Source of the DNA: Mesaphorura yosii | Lineage: Eukaryota; Arthropoda; Collembola; Poduromorpha; Tullbergiidae | DNA: 52,258 bases | Assembly: GCA_009869945.1 (NCBI GenBank) | Contig: WIXG01000472.1 | Coordinates: 1 to 52,258, forward strand | Reading direction: 5' to 3' | In this document: positions 20,364 through 30,882 of the stretch, piece by piece | Numbering within the stretch: the stretch's first letter is position 1 | Layout: the number at the start of each line of letters is the position of its first letter | Made by a program: the position numbers and the translations under genes | The notes under the pieces: model-generated | What the model saw: the letters and a program-made list of their open reading frames with translations, nothing else | Databases searched by the model: none | What the model was told of the DNA's origin: nothing

Positions 20364-20690
20364 TTAGCAGGGTAAGCACTCAGACTGCCAATACTGATGC
20401 CTGCACCAGCCACCAGCCTTGAATCCGTGTTCTCGGCAACACCTCGAAATGGCTTGGTTTTGAGAGTTGTCCTCTTTGGAGCAGGCGTCCTGGCACTCGG
20501 GGACGGTTCTCTGAACTAAATCGTGTTTGAAATGACAAATAGTAGGTTAAAATTTGTATGTTTGAACTCAGTTGTCTGATTTTATATTACCACAGCCTCC
20601 TCTTGTTACTCGTGCTTCGATAAACCCGGAGAAAGTTACGATGACGAGTAACAGAAGGGTGACAATCGGAATAAGTGTCGCTCTCTTCAT
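20364..20690 (-). CDS. Secreted defensin-like cysteine-rich peptide
   Basis: Two exons: 20591-20690 and 20364-20515, joined in phase 1 by a 75-bp intron with GTAATA and TTTAG ends, giving 83 aa. Residues 1-26 are a signal peptide (LIPIVTLLLLVIVTFSGFIEA). The mature part has C-x3-C, then CC, then HGFKAGGWC and a closing ECLPC; the H...GG-C core and C-x2-C end are like arthropod CS-alpha-beta defensins, though the exact cysteine spacing (C-x3-C...CC-x9-C-x9-C-x2-C) is not one I can assign. Likely role: secreted antimicrobial or defence peptide. Each exon is too short to stand out, but the splice sites, phase and cysteine pattern agree. Confidence 0.7.
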
Positions 20691-22275
20691 GGTCAATTTG
20701 TAAGGCTAACTCGTAGACTCTTTGTGAAATGTTAAAATAATGCTAGTTTTTACTGTGGCCAGCGTATTTAAAGAAGACCAGAAATCAGATCAGGAAGGAA
20801 TACTGCAATTTTGCAAATGACCGAATGGCAAGCAAACCATGAAACCACTAGAATAAACCGCATCACTTCCGGGATGATAGCAGAGGCAATTATAACGACC
20901 CATCACAAACAAACAGTCAATTATGAGTGCGGTTAAAATCATTGGTTCATTGACAGAATACTTCTTGCCAATACAACTATAATGTAAGTTTCTCTTTTAT
21001 CAATATATGTAGCTGGAGAATGATGACACCCGCATCAGCCTGAGAACGAGAGTTCGCAAAACGGACCCAGAGAACAGCCTGCTTCAAAAAACACGCAGAA
21101 AGTGCACATGTAAAATGCTCTGACACCCTTCCAGGACCGTGAGATAGACAGTACGTGAGTGGCGGAGTTCCATTCAAAGGGCGCACCACCAGTCCAGACT
21201 CCGTCCAATTGCAAGAATGCAACGACCATCAATCAAGCAATGAACATGAGTAGCTGAAGTTAAAATCATTTGAGAACAATTCTACACCTGTACCAAAAAA
21301 TCTGGAGACTTCTACCAGCAAGGTCAATAGTTCAAGGTCAGGTGTACGACCTCCGTTAAAGCATTAAATTGAAGACACTACTCGTTTTTTCTGACGCACA
21401 TGACGTACCTACTTAGTCTGATTGGAATGATTTTGGCTGCTCTTTATTCGACTGTAAATAAACAGTAAAAGACAGTAAACACTTTCAAGACTCTTGACCA
21501 GCTAATCTATGTATTAGATGGGCTTCTTTCATGTGCTCTAAAAAATAAATCATTTTTGTTACTTTCCATGTTCCATGGAATGGACTTTCTGTGTTCTTAA
21601 GCCTTGTGGAAACTTATTTCAAGAATTCCGTATGCTGCATTATATAGGACAATGATGGCATTACGCAATTAAACTAAGCGAAGCAGGAAAGGTAAAATGA
21701 TTGGGCGAGCGAAAGCGAAGTCCCTTATACTCGACTGTTTGCGATTTTTGTGAACAGCAAAACCCCTACTTATGTTTGTTGGAATGATCTCAAATTCGGT
21801 ACGCATATCCTCTAGGGTCTGTAGATGTGCCTTTTGAAGGTTTCATCAAGGTCCATCGTCAGACTTCTGAGATATGACGATTTTTCCTTTGGTGAGAGGG
21901 CGCAGGGACAGTCAGTCCCAAAACCAAACCTAAGGTATGCATTTACCTTCCCTCCCAAAACCTGTCAGTACACTTTTCTCCGTTGCTATGGGAGGTATCG
22001 AAAAAATGACCGAAACAAAAAAATCGCATTTTCCGGCCTAGATTTGTACGCAACAACGATTTTTGAAAAATTTTGAATTTTAGGCCCAGTTTTGAATTCT
22101 TGAAAGTTTGTTTTTTTAATAGCTCCCAAACTAAAAACATTTATCGTGACTTTTTTCAAATTATGAAAGATCACATTTTTCTGCAACTTTTGAAGCCCTA
22201 ACTTTGAAAATCCCATAGGCCAATTTTGTGATATACGCTTTCAAAGTTTGGGATTTTTGGAGACAGTTTGCCATG
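20691..22275. other. Intergenic, no gene seen
   Basis: Mixed sequence with only short frames on both strands. The region around 21825-22260 has a different texture (phenylalanine/lysine-rich frames on both strands), which suggests transposon-derived DNA, but no domain is visible. Confidence 0.4.
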
Positions 22276-22965
22276 GAAAAAAGGGGGTTCGGGGGGTCTT
22301 TCCCCGATATATTAAAAAATATAGACGACATGGTTCAACGTGGACGACAGGAATAGATAGAAACCTAACCTCGCCTGTCTCTGTTGCCATGGAGATTGCA
22401 ATTCAATTGGAGTGATTGGATTGTTCAATCATTTGCTCACTCAAAAAATCAATACAATTTATTGCAATTAGGGTATTCGAAAGGAACATTCACAAAGGCA
22501 CACACAAAGTGATAAATAAGCCCCCTGTTACTCCAAAACTGATCCTCACCACGGACTTTTTACTTTACCCTATAACCAAGGCAACAAGACGAGCCAAAAA
22601 ATACTAAAACAGCGACACTCAAGACCGTAAGCCATATTTCAATATATCCAATTGCAAATCCGACCTCCATCGTTATTGGAACTCTCTCATCTCAATGGGC
22701 CAAATTTCTCACACACCACACTACACACCTGTCGATGAGGGCGCCATGCAGGAAATGGAGCGTTTGCGCGAAGGGGCTGGAACAGCCACTCAAAACGTGT
22801 AAATAAAAAACATTCCGTGGGAAAACTTCCTTTGGTGAGGCGCCCTCAAAAGTAAGAAATAAATTCCCCCACACCCCCTCCGACTCTCATTGGAATTTTT
22901 CGCCGAAATATATTATTTAAATCGGGGGGAAACCCCCCGAACCCCCTGTGCTTAAACATATTTTT
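22276..22965. repeat. Segment bounded by inverted G-rich repeats
   Basis: Left: gggggttcggggggtctttccccgatatatt (22284 onward). Right: the reverse complement, read as gggggttcggggggtttcccc followed by AT-rich DNA (near 22920-22950). The pair lies about 640 bp apart in opposite orientation. No open frame between them looks like a transposase. It may be a foldback or MITE-like element, or two insertions of one repeat. Confidence 0.5.
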
Positions 22966-23270
22966 CCACACGGATCTGCTTAAATTGTGTGAAACATGCA
23001 AGTGAATTCTGAATGGGAGACATTGTGGGAGGTGTCTCTGTCAAGGCGAATCACAATTTATTAGTGTGACTGAATGCAAAGTAGTCTGTTAATGTTTCGG
23101 AAGAACTTAAAAATCATACAATTCTGGAGTCAAAAAATTCAATTACAGATTATTCCGTTCCAATATCTCCATGACGCCCATGAACTAACACTTCTTCTTT
23201 CTCTTCTTTCTGGTACATTCCTGAGCAGGGTGTTGCCCCTTACACCTGACGCAAGCTTTTTCTGCACCTC

Positions 23271-23738
23271 TCATCTCCCCCACGTCGGAGGTGGTAGAAT
23301 GTGGTATCTTTTCTTGTCAGGCCGTGGAGATCTGTCCTGTTCCTTGGAAACGAGATTGCTATGCAACATAGCAGAGGCTCCCGAAGGTGCCCCGGTTTGT
23401 GAGTTTGCAATTCGATTTTGTGAATTTCGTTTATTATTGGAGGATCCGCGGTGTTGTGACATCTTCTGGCTCGGTCCTGGCAAGTTGGCTCCACAAATCC
23501 TATTGTTGAACTGCTCGCTCGGCAGCCCAAAAAATTCATAGATTGGGGATGCTGTTGTGGAATCTCCTCTTTGAAACCTTTTGGGGTAGTATATACTTTC
23601 ACAGGTCATTTCTTCCTCCGGCTCGGCTTCAAGTTCAAGGTACTTAGGTCGGCTATCGTTTCGGTCGGTGGAAGTAAGCGTAAGGAAAGCAATACGCAAA
23701 GCAGGGAAATGTACGAGCTGAGCGGCTTCAAATTCCAA
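23271..23738 (-). CDS. Hypothetical 155-aa open frame
   Basis: A long frame rich in Ser, Arg and Pro without a recognised domain (contains YLELEAEPEEEMTCESIYYP and ends RPDKKRYHILPPPTWGR). The plus strand is also open over the same bases (23074-23541), so coding on either strand is unproven. The region 23739-24231 has nothing further. Confidence 0.2.
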   Translation of the reverse strand: MEFEAAQLVHFPALRIAFLTLTSTDRNDSRPKYLELEAEPEEEMTCESIYYPKRFQRGDSTTASPIYEFFGLPSEQFNNRICGANLPGPSQKMSQHRGSSNNKRNSQNRIANSQTGAPSGASAMLHSNLVSKEQDRSPRPDKKRYHILPPPTWGR

Positions 23739-24231
23739 TGGGAGTCGGATGGTGAGAGGGAGGGAGTGTGCTCATCGGAAATAGCTATCAAACGGTTTTC
23801 CCCAACCGCATTTTCTCGTTCTTTACAATGCATCTGAATTCACAATTTCTTCAAGTTTAGGCTATGAAAATTTCAAAAGATCCGTATTTTAGTTTGCAGC
23901 CAATTTTTTCCCGAATTTATCCTTAAAATACCGATTTGATACTTTCCATGAGTTTTTTCCTCGGATAATTATCGCTATAATTATCTAATAACGATAACCC
24001 GAACTTTGAAGCCTCGACGAGAGAGCATCGGCGTTCCCAGGAAAGCAGTACATATCAGAGCCCATTTGACGTCATCGAATGAACTTGTCCAGACTGAACC
24101 ACCAGAAGAATTGACATAACTCGGTTTTGATATACAATAAAATTGATTGCATGGGATGCTGATTTATCGCATGGAAGGACAGACATAATAATTGTATTAC
24201 ATCAGACTGAGCACTGAGCACACTCTTTAAT

Positions 24232-24901
24232 TTACTCGAATTTAATGACAATCCTCCTGTCCCACAGCTCATCTGCGCTCACTCGAGCGTACTTTTCGAT
24301 CTCCTTCACGAGAGCCTGTTCCAATTTCGGATCTATGGTTGGCTTCCTGCTGGAAATGCCCCACATCGCGGTGTAGTTGCCTGGGGTGGATTCCATGCAG
24401 CTGAAGCCGAGTGCCCAGCTGCGTCCCCCGTCGGTGGCCACGAAGGTGGTTGGGATGTGCATGTCAGTTATACTGCAGTCCCACACGTACTCTGACCGGG
24501 CGCTTGTCGAGGTGGTGTTGATGGTGCCGCGATACGCCTCACGAACTCCATTCATCCGGTGATGGTAGACGGAGTTGATGATGTATTTGGGAGTGTCCTT
24601 GTCCACCCAATAGGTTTCCTCCACACAGTCCCACACAGTGTCCTGTCCGTAGTCCTGGTCCGGTGTCCCAACACGAATCGAGTACCATGTCCCAAGTAAC
24701 TATCAACAAGTCAATTAATTATTAAATTAATGGCGTTCCAAGGTTCAAGGCTTCAATTCGAAACACAAATGTGGCCCACCGAGTTGAAAGGAATGGGTTC
24801 GATCTTGACGGCTTGATCTCGAGGCACTCCTTTAGATTCTGCTGACCCTGCACAAGTGCCACCACGGTCATAAGCAACAGAAATGCAAACACTCGACCCA
24901 T
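24232..24901 (-). CDS. Secreted lipocalin-like protein
   Basis: Exon 1 is 24767-24901 and exon 2 is 24232-24699, joined in phase 0 with a GTGTTT donor and GATAG acceptor; 200 aa. Residues 1-18 are a signal peptide (FAFLLLMTVVALVQG). Exon 2 begins LLGTWYSIRV, the lipocalin G-x-W motif, and continues with a beta-rich domain containing paired cysteines (VWDCVEETYW, EYVWDCSI, LGFSCMEST). Lipocalins carry small hydrophobic ligands outside cells. A closer donor (GTGGGC at 24779) would place the more lipocalin-like PIPFNS before the G-x-W motif, but that is in a different frame from the signal peptide, so a past indel in exon 1 is possible. The ATG is 12 bp from the satellite-bearing element at 24913. 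Confidence 0.7.
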
Positions 24902-24912
24902 GATCACCAGGG

Positions 24913-25398
24913 ATGGCACTGGATATATATCCGGTAGATATCGAGTGATATTTTGATATTTTTGATATTTTCATATTTTGACTTAAAATGATTACCAACG
25001 AGCTTTAAAGCATTTTGCGCATGTTTTCGGGAAAATATCAAAAATATCATCGATATTTTCGCGAAAATATCATGATATTTTTGATATTTTAAAACACGCC
25101 AAAAAGTACGAAAAGTTGATATTTTCGGCATAATAAAAAAGGGATGACGATAAATATCAAAAATATCAAAGGGCCAAATGAAAATATCCGACTAATATCA
25201 AAATATCAAAATATCATAAGTATCATGATATATATAAAAATATCAAAATATCATAAGTATCATGATATATATCAAAATATCAAAATATCATAAGTATCAT
25301 GATATATATCAAAATATCAAAATATCATAAGTATCATGATATATATCAAAATATCAAAATATCATGTTTTTTTTTATAAATATCGTGATATTTTCCAT
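24913..25398. mobile_element. Short TIR element carrying a satellite
   Basis: About 490 bp of TATC/GATA-rich DNA is bounded by a short inverted repeat: left ccagggatgg, right its reverse complement with one change (ccatctctgg). It lies between the lipocalin ATG and a truncated signal-peptide frame. No transposase and no clear target duplication were found. The form is that of a non-autonomous DNA element with internal tandem repeats. Confidence 0.5.
25195..25370 (+). repeat. 37-bp tandem repeat, about 4 copies
   Basis: The unit cataagtatcatgatatata plus tcaaaatatcaaaatat starts at 25215, 25252, 25289 and 25326, an exact 37-bp period with almost no divergence. The unit itself contains the palindrome atcatgat and shorter atatcaaa repeats. 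Confidence 0.9.
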
Positions 25399-25563
25399 CT
25401 CTGGCGAACACATCGACCTTGCAGCTCCATACGAATAGTTTGGACTCGCATGACTGATTCCCGCAAATGCAATGGGAAATGATTCGATTGAGAAAGTGCG
25501 AGACTGTTCATTCTTCTGGTAGACTCCCAAATACAAAAGTATAAAAATGACCACGATCTCCAT
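25383..25563 (-). pseudogene. Truncated secreted-protein frame
   Basis: From ATG 25563 the frame starts MEIVVIFILLYLGVYQKN, a plausible signal peptide, continues about 35 residues, and then runs into the TIR element at 25398. It may be a first exon cut by the insertion. No family recognised. Confidence 0.3.
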
Positions 25564-25833
25564 CAATATCACTCTAGAATTTCAATTTGTCGCTTTTAGG
25601 TTAGTATCACTAACGTAACAACAGACGTCCTACAATCGACCGTTCGCGCCCTCGTCGCCTCCGTCGACACAAGTCTGACGGTGCAGGTTTGTAGTGCGAT
25701 CAAGCCCAGAACAGGAGTACTAAAGACTAAACGTTGACACGCTCAACACGAGGAGCATTTTTACTATTTATTGCCACTTGGAATGTTGTACTAACCTAAA
25801 TGCCGTAAATAAATCAATTATGCTTTTCACGGA

Positions 25834-26065
25834 CTCGACAGGCACAACCGTCTGAGAATCTCGTCAACATTTGTCACGCCTCCGTTGCCGCACGAGTCGC
25901 CATCGCCACGTCGCCTTGTGACCTCCGACAAGGACGCGAGGTAACGAATGCGAATGTTGGTGGACGTCGAAGGGCCGTTGAAACCGATGATTTCCCGGAA
26001 AATTTCAATCTGGTTGTCCCTCAAGCAATTGTCTGAGTCGTGTGTCTCTACGGCGATGACGGGCT
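25834..26065 (-). CDS. Possible terminal exon of an unknown gene
   Basis: After a good acceptor (TTTTCCTCCAG) the minus strand encodes PVIAVETHDSDNCLRDNQIE and later RYLASLSEVTRRRGDGDSCG, then DEILRRLC and a stop. Codon-like GC-rich composition and three cysteines suggest real protein, but the 5' exons would lie where the GR fragment at 26.2 kb now is. I do not recognise it. Confidence 0.35.
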
Positions 26066-26165
26066 GGAGGAAAATACAAAAGCACCTTGACATAGCCCTC
26101 AAATACAAAGACAATGACGAATCTGCATTGAGTCTCCGACAGCTTTCCAGCCCTCTCCTTTGAGC

Positions 26166-26536
26166 CTTCTCAGCCGTGACTGCTACTTTCGTGCATATTA
26201 TGCACAATTTAACGTCATCGCCCCGATTTTGGTGCTCGCGTGGACGAAAGCGTGTTTGGACTTTGGAATTTCGTACTTGCACGCTTCGCGGATGCTTACA
26301 GCTTCATTTCGGAACTGGAACCAACAAATCAAACGTCCGAGCCCGCTGACTCGTGTGCACGAAAGGACAAAAGGTCAAGGTCAAGAAGACCAAAGCCAAT
26401 TACTTCTGTACAAGAATCAGTTTAGAATATTTCGGACGTGTCGTCCTTTCTATTTTAAGATTGGTAGTTTTTTGTATGTGACGGAAACGACCTTTATTGT
26501 CACCACGTCAGAAGTCGTCTTTCAGGGCGTGTGGTA
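26166..26536 (+). pseudogene. GR-like chemoreceptor 3' fragment
   Basis: The frame reads WTKACLDFGISYLHASRMLT and later PFYFKIGSFLYVTETTFIVT with SEVVFQGVW, matching residue for residue in style the downstream gene at 27.6-28.8 kb (TKACLDFTMSYTNASR; FHFKIGLFMDITEKTFIVAT). It starts abruptly and ends at TAA five codons early (before the ILLL that closes the relatives). A relic of a tandem duplication. Confidence 0.7.
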
Positions 26537-27620
26537 AATCCTTCTTTTGTAAGCGATAATGAAGGAATCTACTTCTTAATCGTAGGGAGCAGGGAAATGT
26601 TTGTGTGTTTATACCTCGGGACTGGGTGCGGATGGCTGAAATCTGATTTCACCATCGTGTTCAGCCTGCTGTTCCCAATGTTGGTTTAAAGCATATAATA
26701 TGTCATGATTTCAAATAGAAACTTTTACTACTTTTTTTTTTACATTAACGAGCATCTGCCCGCAGTCACAGAACAAAGACTTTGCACCTTAGCATATATG
26801 CAACTGACCTCATAATTCATGCTGATCATACTCTTCATGGAAAAAAGTGTTTATATTCCCTGTAATCCCGAAATTGGTGACAGATATTGGGAAACTGTTT
26901 TCAAATTCGACCTCAGGAGGTCCTGCGAAATGTTCTTAGCTAATAATTAGTTTGTTCGAAAAAATCTCGAAAGTGGAAAATTTTCGGCCACCCACCCGAA
27001 TTCTGATGTTCTTACTCTATACCGTTTCCGCGTACTTTTCTTTGCATTCAATATACCAACGGACTTCAACGTTGTGCAGAATAACATTTTCAGCACCGAA
27101 GTTCGGTGCTTTGGCTTCTAGTGAATAATTAAATACGAGTTTCTGGAAGCTTCAGCTCTGGCTCGCATGTCAACCGTCTTCTGTATTTATTTCCCTTTTC
27201 GATTCTCGTTCTGATGAATGGACGTCAATTCATTTTGAGCATTAAAATCCTTAACACGCCACGCTAGGGGAAAGCAAACCGGAGAAAACCGATTGGTTTA
27301 ACGGCTTTGTCACATAACACGATCAAATTCAAGGGTACACATAATTAAAGTAAGAAAACCCGATGGCGAAACTAAGCGTTTAACTTTACAACTGGAAAAT
27401 ATACACAGTGGCAGCTCGTCTTTTCGGAATACAGCAATTCCTTAATAAATATTCATCCCTCAGGAAATTGTAAATTTACTGCCTAGTCTGAATAAAATGG
27501 AATTTATGGCACAGGAACCGTGAGAGCCGTGCCCACTTGTACTTTATCCTCCAGCGGTCGGACACCGACGCTAGAACGCGAGTTTCAACAATTCGACTTG
27601 GAAATTCAAATTCGCGATGA
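26537..27620. other. Intergenic, no gene seen
   Basis: AT-rich spacer between the two related chemoreceptor copies; no recognisable coding or repeat content. Confidence 0.5.
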
Positions 27621-28833
27621 TCTCCGAAGAATCCCTTCCGTCTCTTCTCGTACGTGATTCGTGTCGGGTACTGGACAAAGATCCTTTCATTTACGTGGAA
27701 CCCCGTCAACTACAAAGTGCAGCTCGTTCCGCACCTGAATCGATGGCGCTTGATTGCTCTCGCGAGCCTCGTCGTCCAGTGGGCAAAGGTCTGGTCCGCA
27801 TTCGCTGGCGTGCTCGAGCCCGGAGCGAAACTAGACGATTGGATGACCGCCTGTTTCATCCTGCTCGCGCAAGCTTTCACGACAGTCATTCAGGTGTACA
27901 CTTTTCTGTTCCCGGCAGAGTTTGCTATGCTTCTCTCAGCAATGCATCTTTTCGCTCGGAAGTTGGCGCTGTACTACAGACTCGACATGAGGAAGAAGGA
28001 CGGAATGGAGAGGCTGACCAAACCGTTCCTCGTCCTGATAGCCGTGCTCCCGGTTCTCGCCATAATCGGAGATGCAGTTCAGGTCATCAATGGCGATAGA
28101 CTGCACAATTACTTTCGGACAGAGTACCTGGGGCTCAATTTCCTCGTTGGAGTCGTATGGGGCTATGAGTCAGTATTCCCGTTCTTCACGGGCGCATTCT
28201 TCGTGATTCCGACCGTAAACTACTGTCACTCAATGGAAAACTTCCTGACAAAGATCAAGTACGTTTATTAAATCAAAATCAAGAGAATCCGTCCTTATCG
28301 AACCCTGTTCTCTTTTCTGACTCGATTTCGATGCAGGTTCCACCCGGAGAAGTCCGAGCTCGAGCAGCGCCGAGACCATCTTCTCTTCCGCGCTAATCAA
28401 GTCTTGCACGTGCACACCATGGAATTCGCATCCACTCTCATCGCACTGATCCTCGGGATGAGCTGCCTCGTTCAGATCACGTGCATCAGCACAATGATTT
28501 TCATCGTCCGTGAATCGCCCTTCGTCAACGCTATGTTCTTAATCGTCACTCCAACCGTGGTGATGGGCGCGACGAAGGCATGCCTCGACTTTACTATGTC
28601 GTACACGAATGCATCGCGAGTGTTTCCTGCGTCATTCCGAGAATGGTCGAAGAACATCAGCCAAGCCACCATAGCCTCAGCTTCGACTTCATCATTGTCA
28701 GCGACGAATTTTCAGGACATATCACCCATTCCACTTTAAAATCGGGCTTTTCATGGACATCACAGAGAAGACGTTTATAGTGGCGACTTCGGACGTCGTC
28801 TTTCAGGGCGTATGGACGATTGTTCTGCTTTAA
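27621..28833 (+). pseudogene. GR-like 7-TM chemoreceptor, probably frameshifted
   Basis: Exon 1 (to 28258) encodes the typical FTWNPVNYKVQLVPHLNRWR start and TMs (MTACFILLAQAFTTVIQVY, FLVLIAVLPVLAIIGDAV). Exon 2 begins at 28337 in phase (KFHPEKSELEQRRDH) and adds TMs ending in ATKACLDFTMSYTNASR. The last TM (FHFKIGLFMDITEKTFIVAT, then VFQGVWTIVLL and stop at 28833) is in another frame, reached only by a 19-nt intron or an indel near 28700. There is also no in-frame ATG at the start: ATG 27617 is one base out of phase. Two faults together suggest a young pseudogene, or a gene with an unseen first exon plus an assembly error. Confidence 0.65.
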
Positions 28834-29124
28834 AAAATAGAACGCGTACGTTTTGAAAGTGGACATCGCGTGTTCGCGTGCTGTGAATGGAAAACTCAAT
28901 TGCCTGCACGTTAATTAGTTAAGGCACGGAGAACGCCGAGGCCTAAGACGATAATAAAAGCGGTAGAATTTCAATTCAATAAATGAGTTTTTCTAATCAA
29001 TATTTATAAATATAGTTCGATGGTGGTGTGAGTGCGATGAAGCGAAGCTTTTCCATCCAAAATTAACACGCGCTGGCGTGGTGGTGCTTCGAATAAAACT
29101 CGGTAGAGGCACTGCGCTGCTAGT
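28761..29124. repeat. Inverted duplication, left arm
   Basis: The receptor's last exon and about 290 bp of 3' flank reappear in reverse complement at 51904-52258, roughly 85-90% alike by eye, including ataaatatagttcgatggtg and tggtgcttcgaataaaactc. Bases 28834-29134 otherwise hold no gene. Confidence 0.85.
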
Positions 29125-29134
29125 TTGAACCGTT

Positions 29135-29290
29135 TTAAAGCAGAAGTGCCTTAACGTCTTCGAACACGACGTCCGAAGTCGCCAACACAAACGTTTGCTT
29201 GATGATATTCAGAAACCTCCCGATTCTAAAGTACAGCGGGCGATTCGTTCTGAACGTTCTCCGTTGGCTTTTATGCAGCACGATTTGATC
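29135..29290 (-). pseudogene. GR-like C-terminal relic, opposite strand
   Basis: The minus strand reads FRTNRPLYFRIGRFL and KQTFVLATSDVVFEDVKALL then stop, the same tail as the receptors at 26.5 and 28.8 kb. It is cut at about 29290-29300 where a MULE fragment begins. Confidence 0.7.
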
Positions 29291-29295
29291 GCCAG

Positions 29296-29600
29296 GCTTC
29301 AAGCCCGAAATGATGCTGGGAACGAACAACCGAGTCGAGGGATGGCACCGAAGATTCTCATCTTTAATTGGTGCTGACCATTCATCATTATGGAAATTCA
29401 TTGACAAGCTGAAGGAAGAGAAAAACTTCACTGCATTTCGTTTGAATCAAGCAGCGGCTGGTATTCAACCTACTGCAAGACGTCTTATTAAGTATCGTCA
29501 GTTGAAAGCACGCTTGCCCGAAGAAGTTGCAAAGTATGGAAAAAACTCATTGACTGACTACCTGACTGTAATAGCACACTGTATCTCCTTTCATATTTAA
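29296..29600 (+). mobile_element. MULE transposase 3' fragment
   Basis: The frame opens at the family's conserved TNNRVEGWHRRF block and continues LIGADHSSLWKFIDKLKEEK to LTDYLTVIAHCISFHI, matching the C-terminus of the transposase at 1-1444 (TNNAVEGWHFRI; SISACLHDI). The rest of the transposase is missing. It interrupts the GR relic at 29135-29290. Confidence 0.75.
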
Positions 29601-29966
29601 CCTTGTCTGTAGTCAATTGTGTGTGTATTCTTATTGTTTGTTCGAATTTTTACTATTGTGAATTAAAGATTTCCTAGTAATCAGCAAAACGAGGCACCTC
29701 TGCACAGTTCATTTTATTTGTAGTTCTCAATATATCTCCACGTTCATCATTTCCATATGCAGAATTTTCCATGTTCACGTTCCCACGTTTCTGATTCCAT
29801 GTTCACGTTTTCCTGTTTTGGTTTTTCATGTAATGACATGGACGCACTCCAGATGGCCATCTGGACTCTTGTTGATATCGTTGTGGACAATTTATGTCTC
29901 CAAAACCAGCATTGATTCCGATTTGTGTTTGCCTAGCTGGTCTAGTCAACGCTTGTCTCCTAGCCT

Positions 29967-30188
29967 CTATTCTATCTTAGGCTTTCTTGCTGATGAAAGA
30001 TGCGTGAAATCAGAAGTCAGGTCCAAAAGTGTGTAGCCATCAGGAAATTCTTCTTCTACACTGCGTTCTAGGTATTCCTTGACCTCTTCATCGGTCAAGT
30101 TTCCTGGTTCTGCGGCTTTGCATCCCCAAATTGCATCGGTCGCATCAAGAAAAGGGAGCAGAACGAATAAGAACAGAGTCAACACCAA
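29967..30188 (-). pseudogene. Small secreted-protein frame lacking a start codon
   Basis: The frame has a convincing signal peptide (LTLFLFVLLPFLDATDA) and an acidic mature part (LTDEEVKEYLERSVEEEFPD), but no ATG; the nearest upstream ATG is followed at once by TAA. Either a short first exon is unseen or the start is broken. No family recognised. Confidence 0.4.
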
Positions 30189-30435
30189 TGCTTGGCCACT
30201 TTAAGACATAATGAAGATGTGAATGCTCAAAATTAAATTAAAATGCTCAATGATTAAATAAATTAATGTCAAGTGGAACGATCTCGTTTTTGTTCTCATT
30301 TTCAGTGTGACACATTTTTCAGAACGATTTTTCCTGGTTCATTGACCTCAAAATCAGAAAACTTCAGCCTAACCTCAATTTCTACAACTGCCGACAAGCA
30401 TTTTATTTCCAATTCAATTTCTGATGAAAACATAA

Positions 30436-30882
30436 CTATTTTTGAGCACAGCTTCCATCCGAGCAACTCAAACCCTCACAACATTCACCGCCACCGCTCG
30501 TGCATGCTGTTCCTTGCCGTTTACAACAAACCTTATTCTTACACAAACCGCTACAACAGTCTCGTCCATAATTACAGGCGGCTTTAGCTGCTTTACATAC
30601 GCAGTTTCCATTTTCGCAGGGTTGACCACAACAATCCTCTTGTGCGCTACATTTTTGTATACTACCATATTTTGAACGTACGCACGTGCAACGCAACTTC
30701 TTATCCACGGTTTCACATGATCCACTGCAACATGTGCTGTTACTACTAAATGCACATTTTTCTGGTTGATTTTTGTCTGTAAGGTGAATGCAGCTACTTT
30801 GACCTTTAGCGGCGTGACAGAAGCCTTTCTCCAAAGTCACAATGGCAACGATAGAGAAAACGACGAAGAAAAAGAGTTGCAT
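30436..30882 (-). CDS. Secreted protein with repeated CC (knottin-like) modules
   Basis: 148 aa from ATG 30882. The signal peptide is LFFFVVFSIVAIVTL to about residue 24. The mature protein has four similar modules with a C...CC-x-G-x-C pattern: CAFSSNSTCCSGSC, CSAQEDCCGQPC, CNYGRDCCSGLC and CTSGGGECCEGLSC, each followed by further cysteines (NGNCVC, NKVCC). This spacing fits inhibitor-cystine-knot or dickkopf-like folds. Such secreted proteins in arthropods serve as protease inhibitors, defence peptides or channel ligands; I cannot choose. Single exon, no internal stops. Lys-rich inter-module loops. Confidence 0.75.
   Translation of the reverse strand: MQLFFFVVFSIVAIVTLEKGFCHAAKGQSSCIHLTDKNQPEKCAFSSNSTCCSGSCETVDKKLRCTCVRSKYGSIQKCSAQEDCCGQPCENGNCVCKAAKAACNYGRDCCSGLCKNKVCCKRQGTACTSGGGECCEGLSCSDGSCAQK

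Noticed and set aside
23074..23541. 155-codon plus-strand frame
   Set aside because: Overlaps the equally long minus-strand frame; neither has a domain, so I listed only the minus one, at low confidence.
24940..25390. Possible CRISPR-like repeat array
   Set aside because: The 37-bp units are contiguous with no unique spacers, so it is a simple tandem satellite.
27617..28099. 160-codon Arg/Ser-rich frame
   Set aside because: It is a frame-shifted reading of the GR first exon; only the other frame has TM segments and the GR start motif.
29195..29377. 60-codon plus-strand frame across the MULE and GR border
   Set aside because: Its first half is antisense to the GR relic; only the part from 29296 matches a transposase, in another frame.
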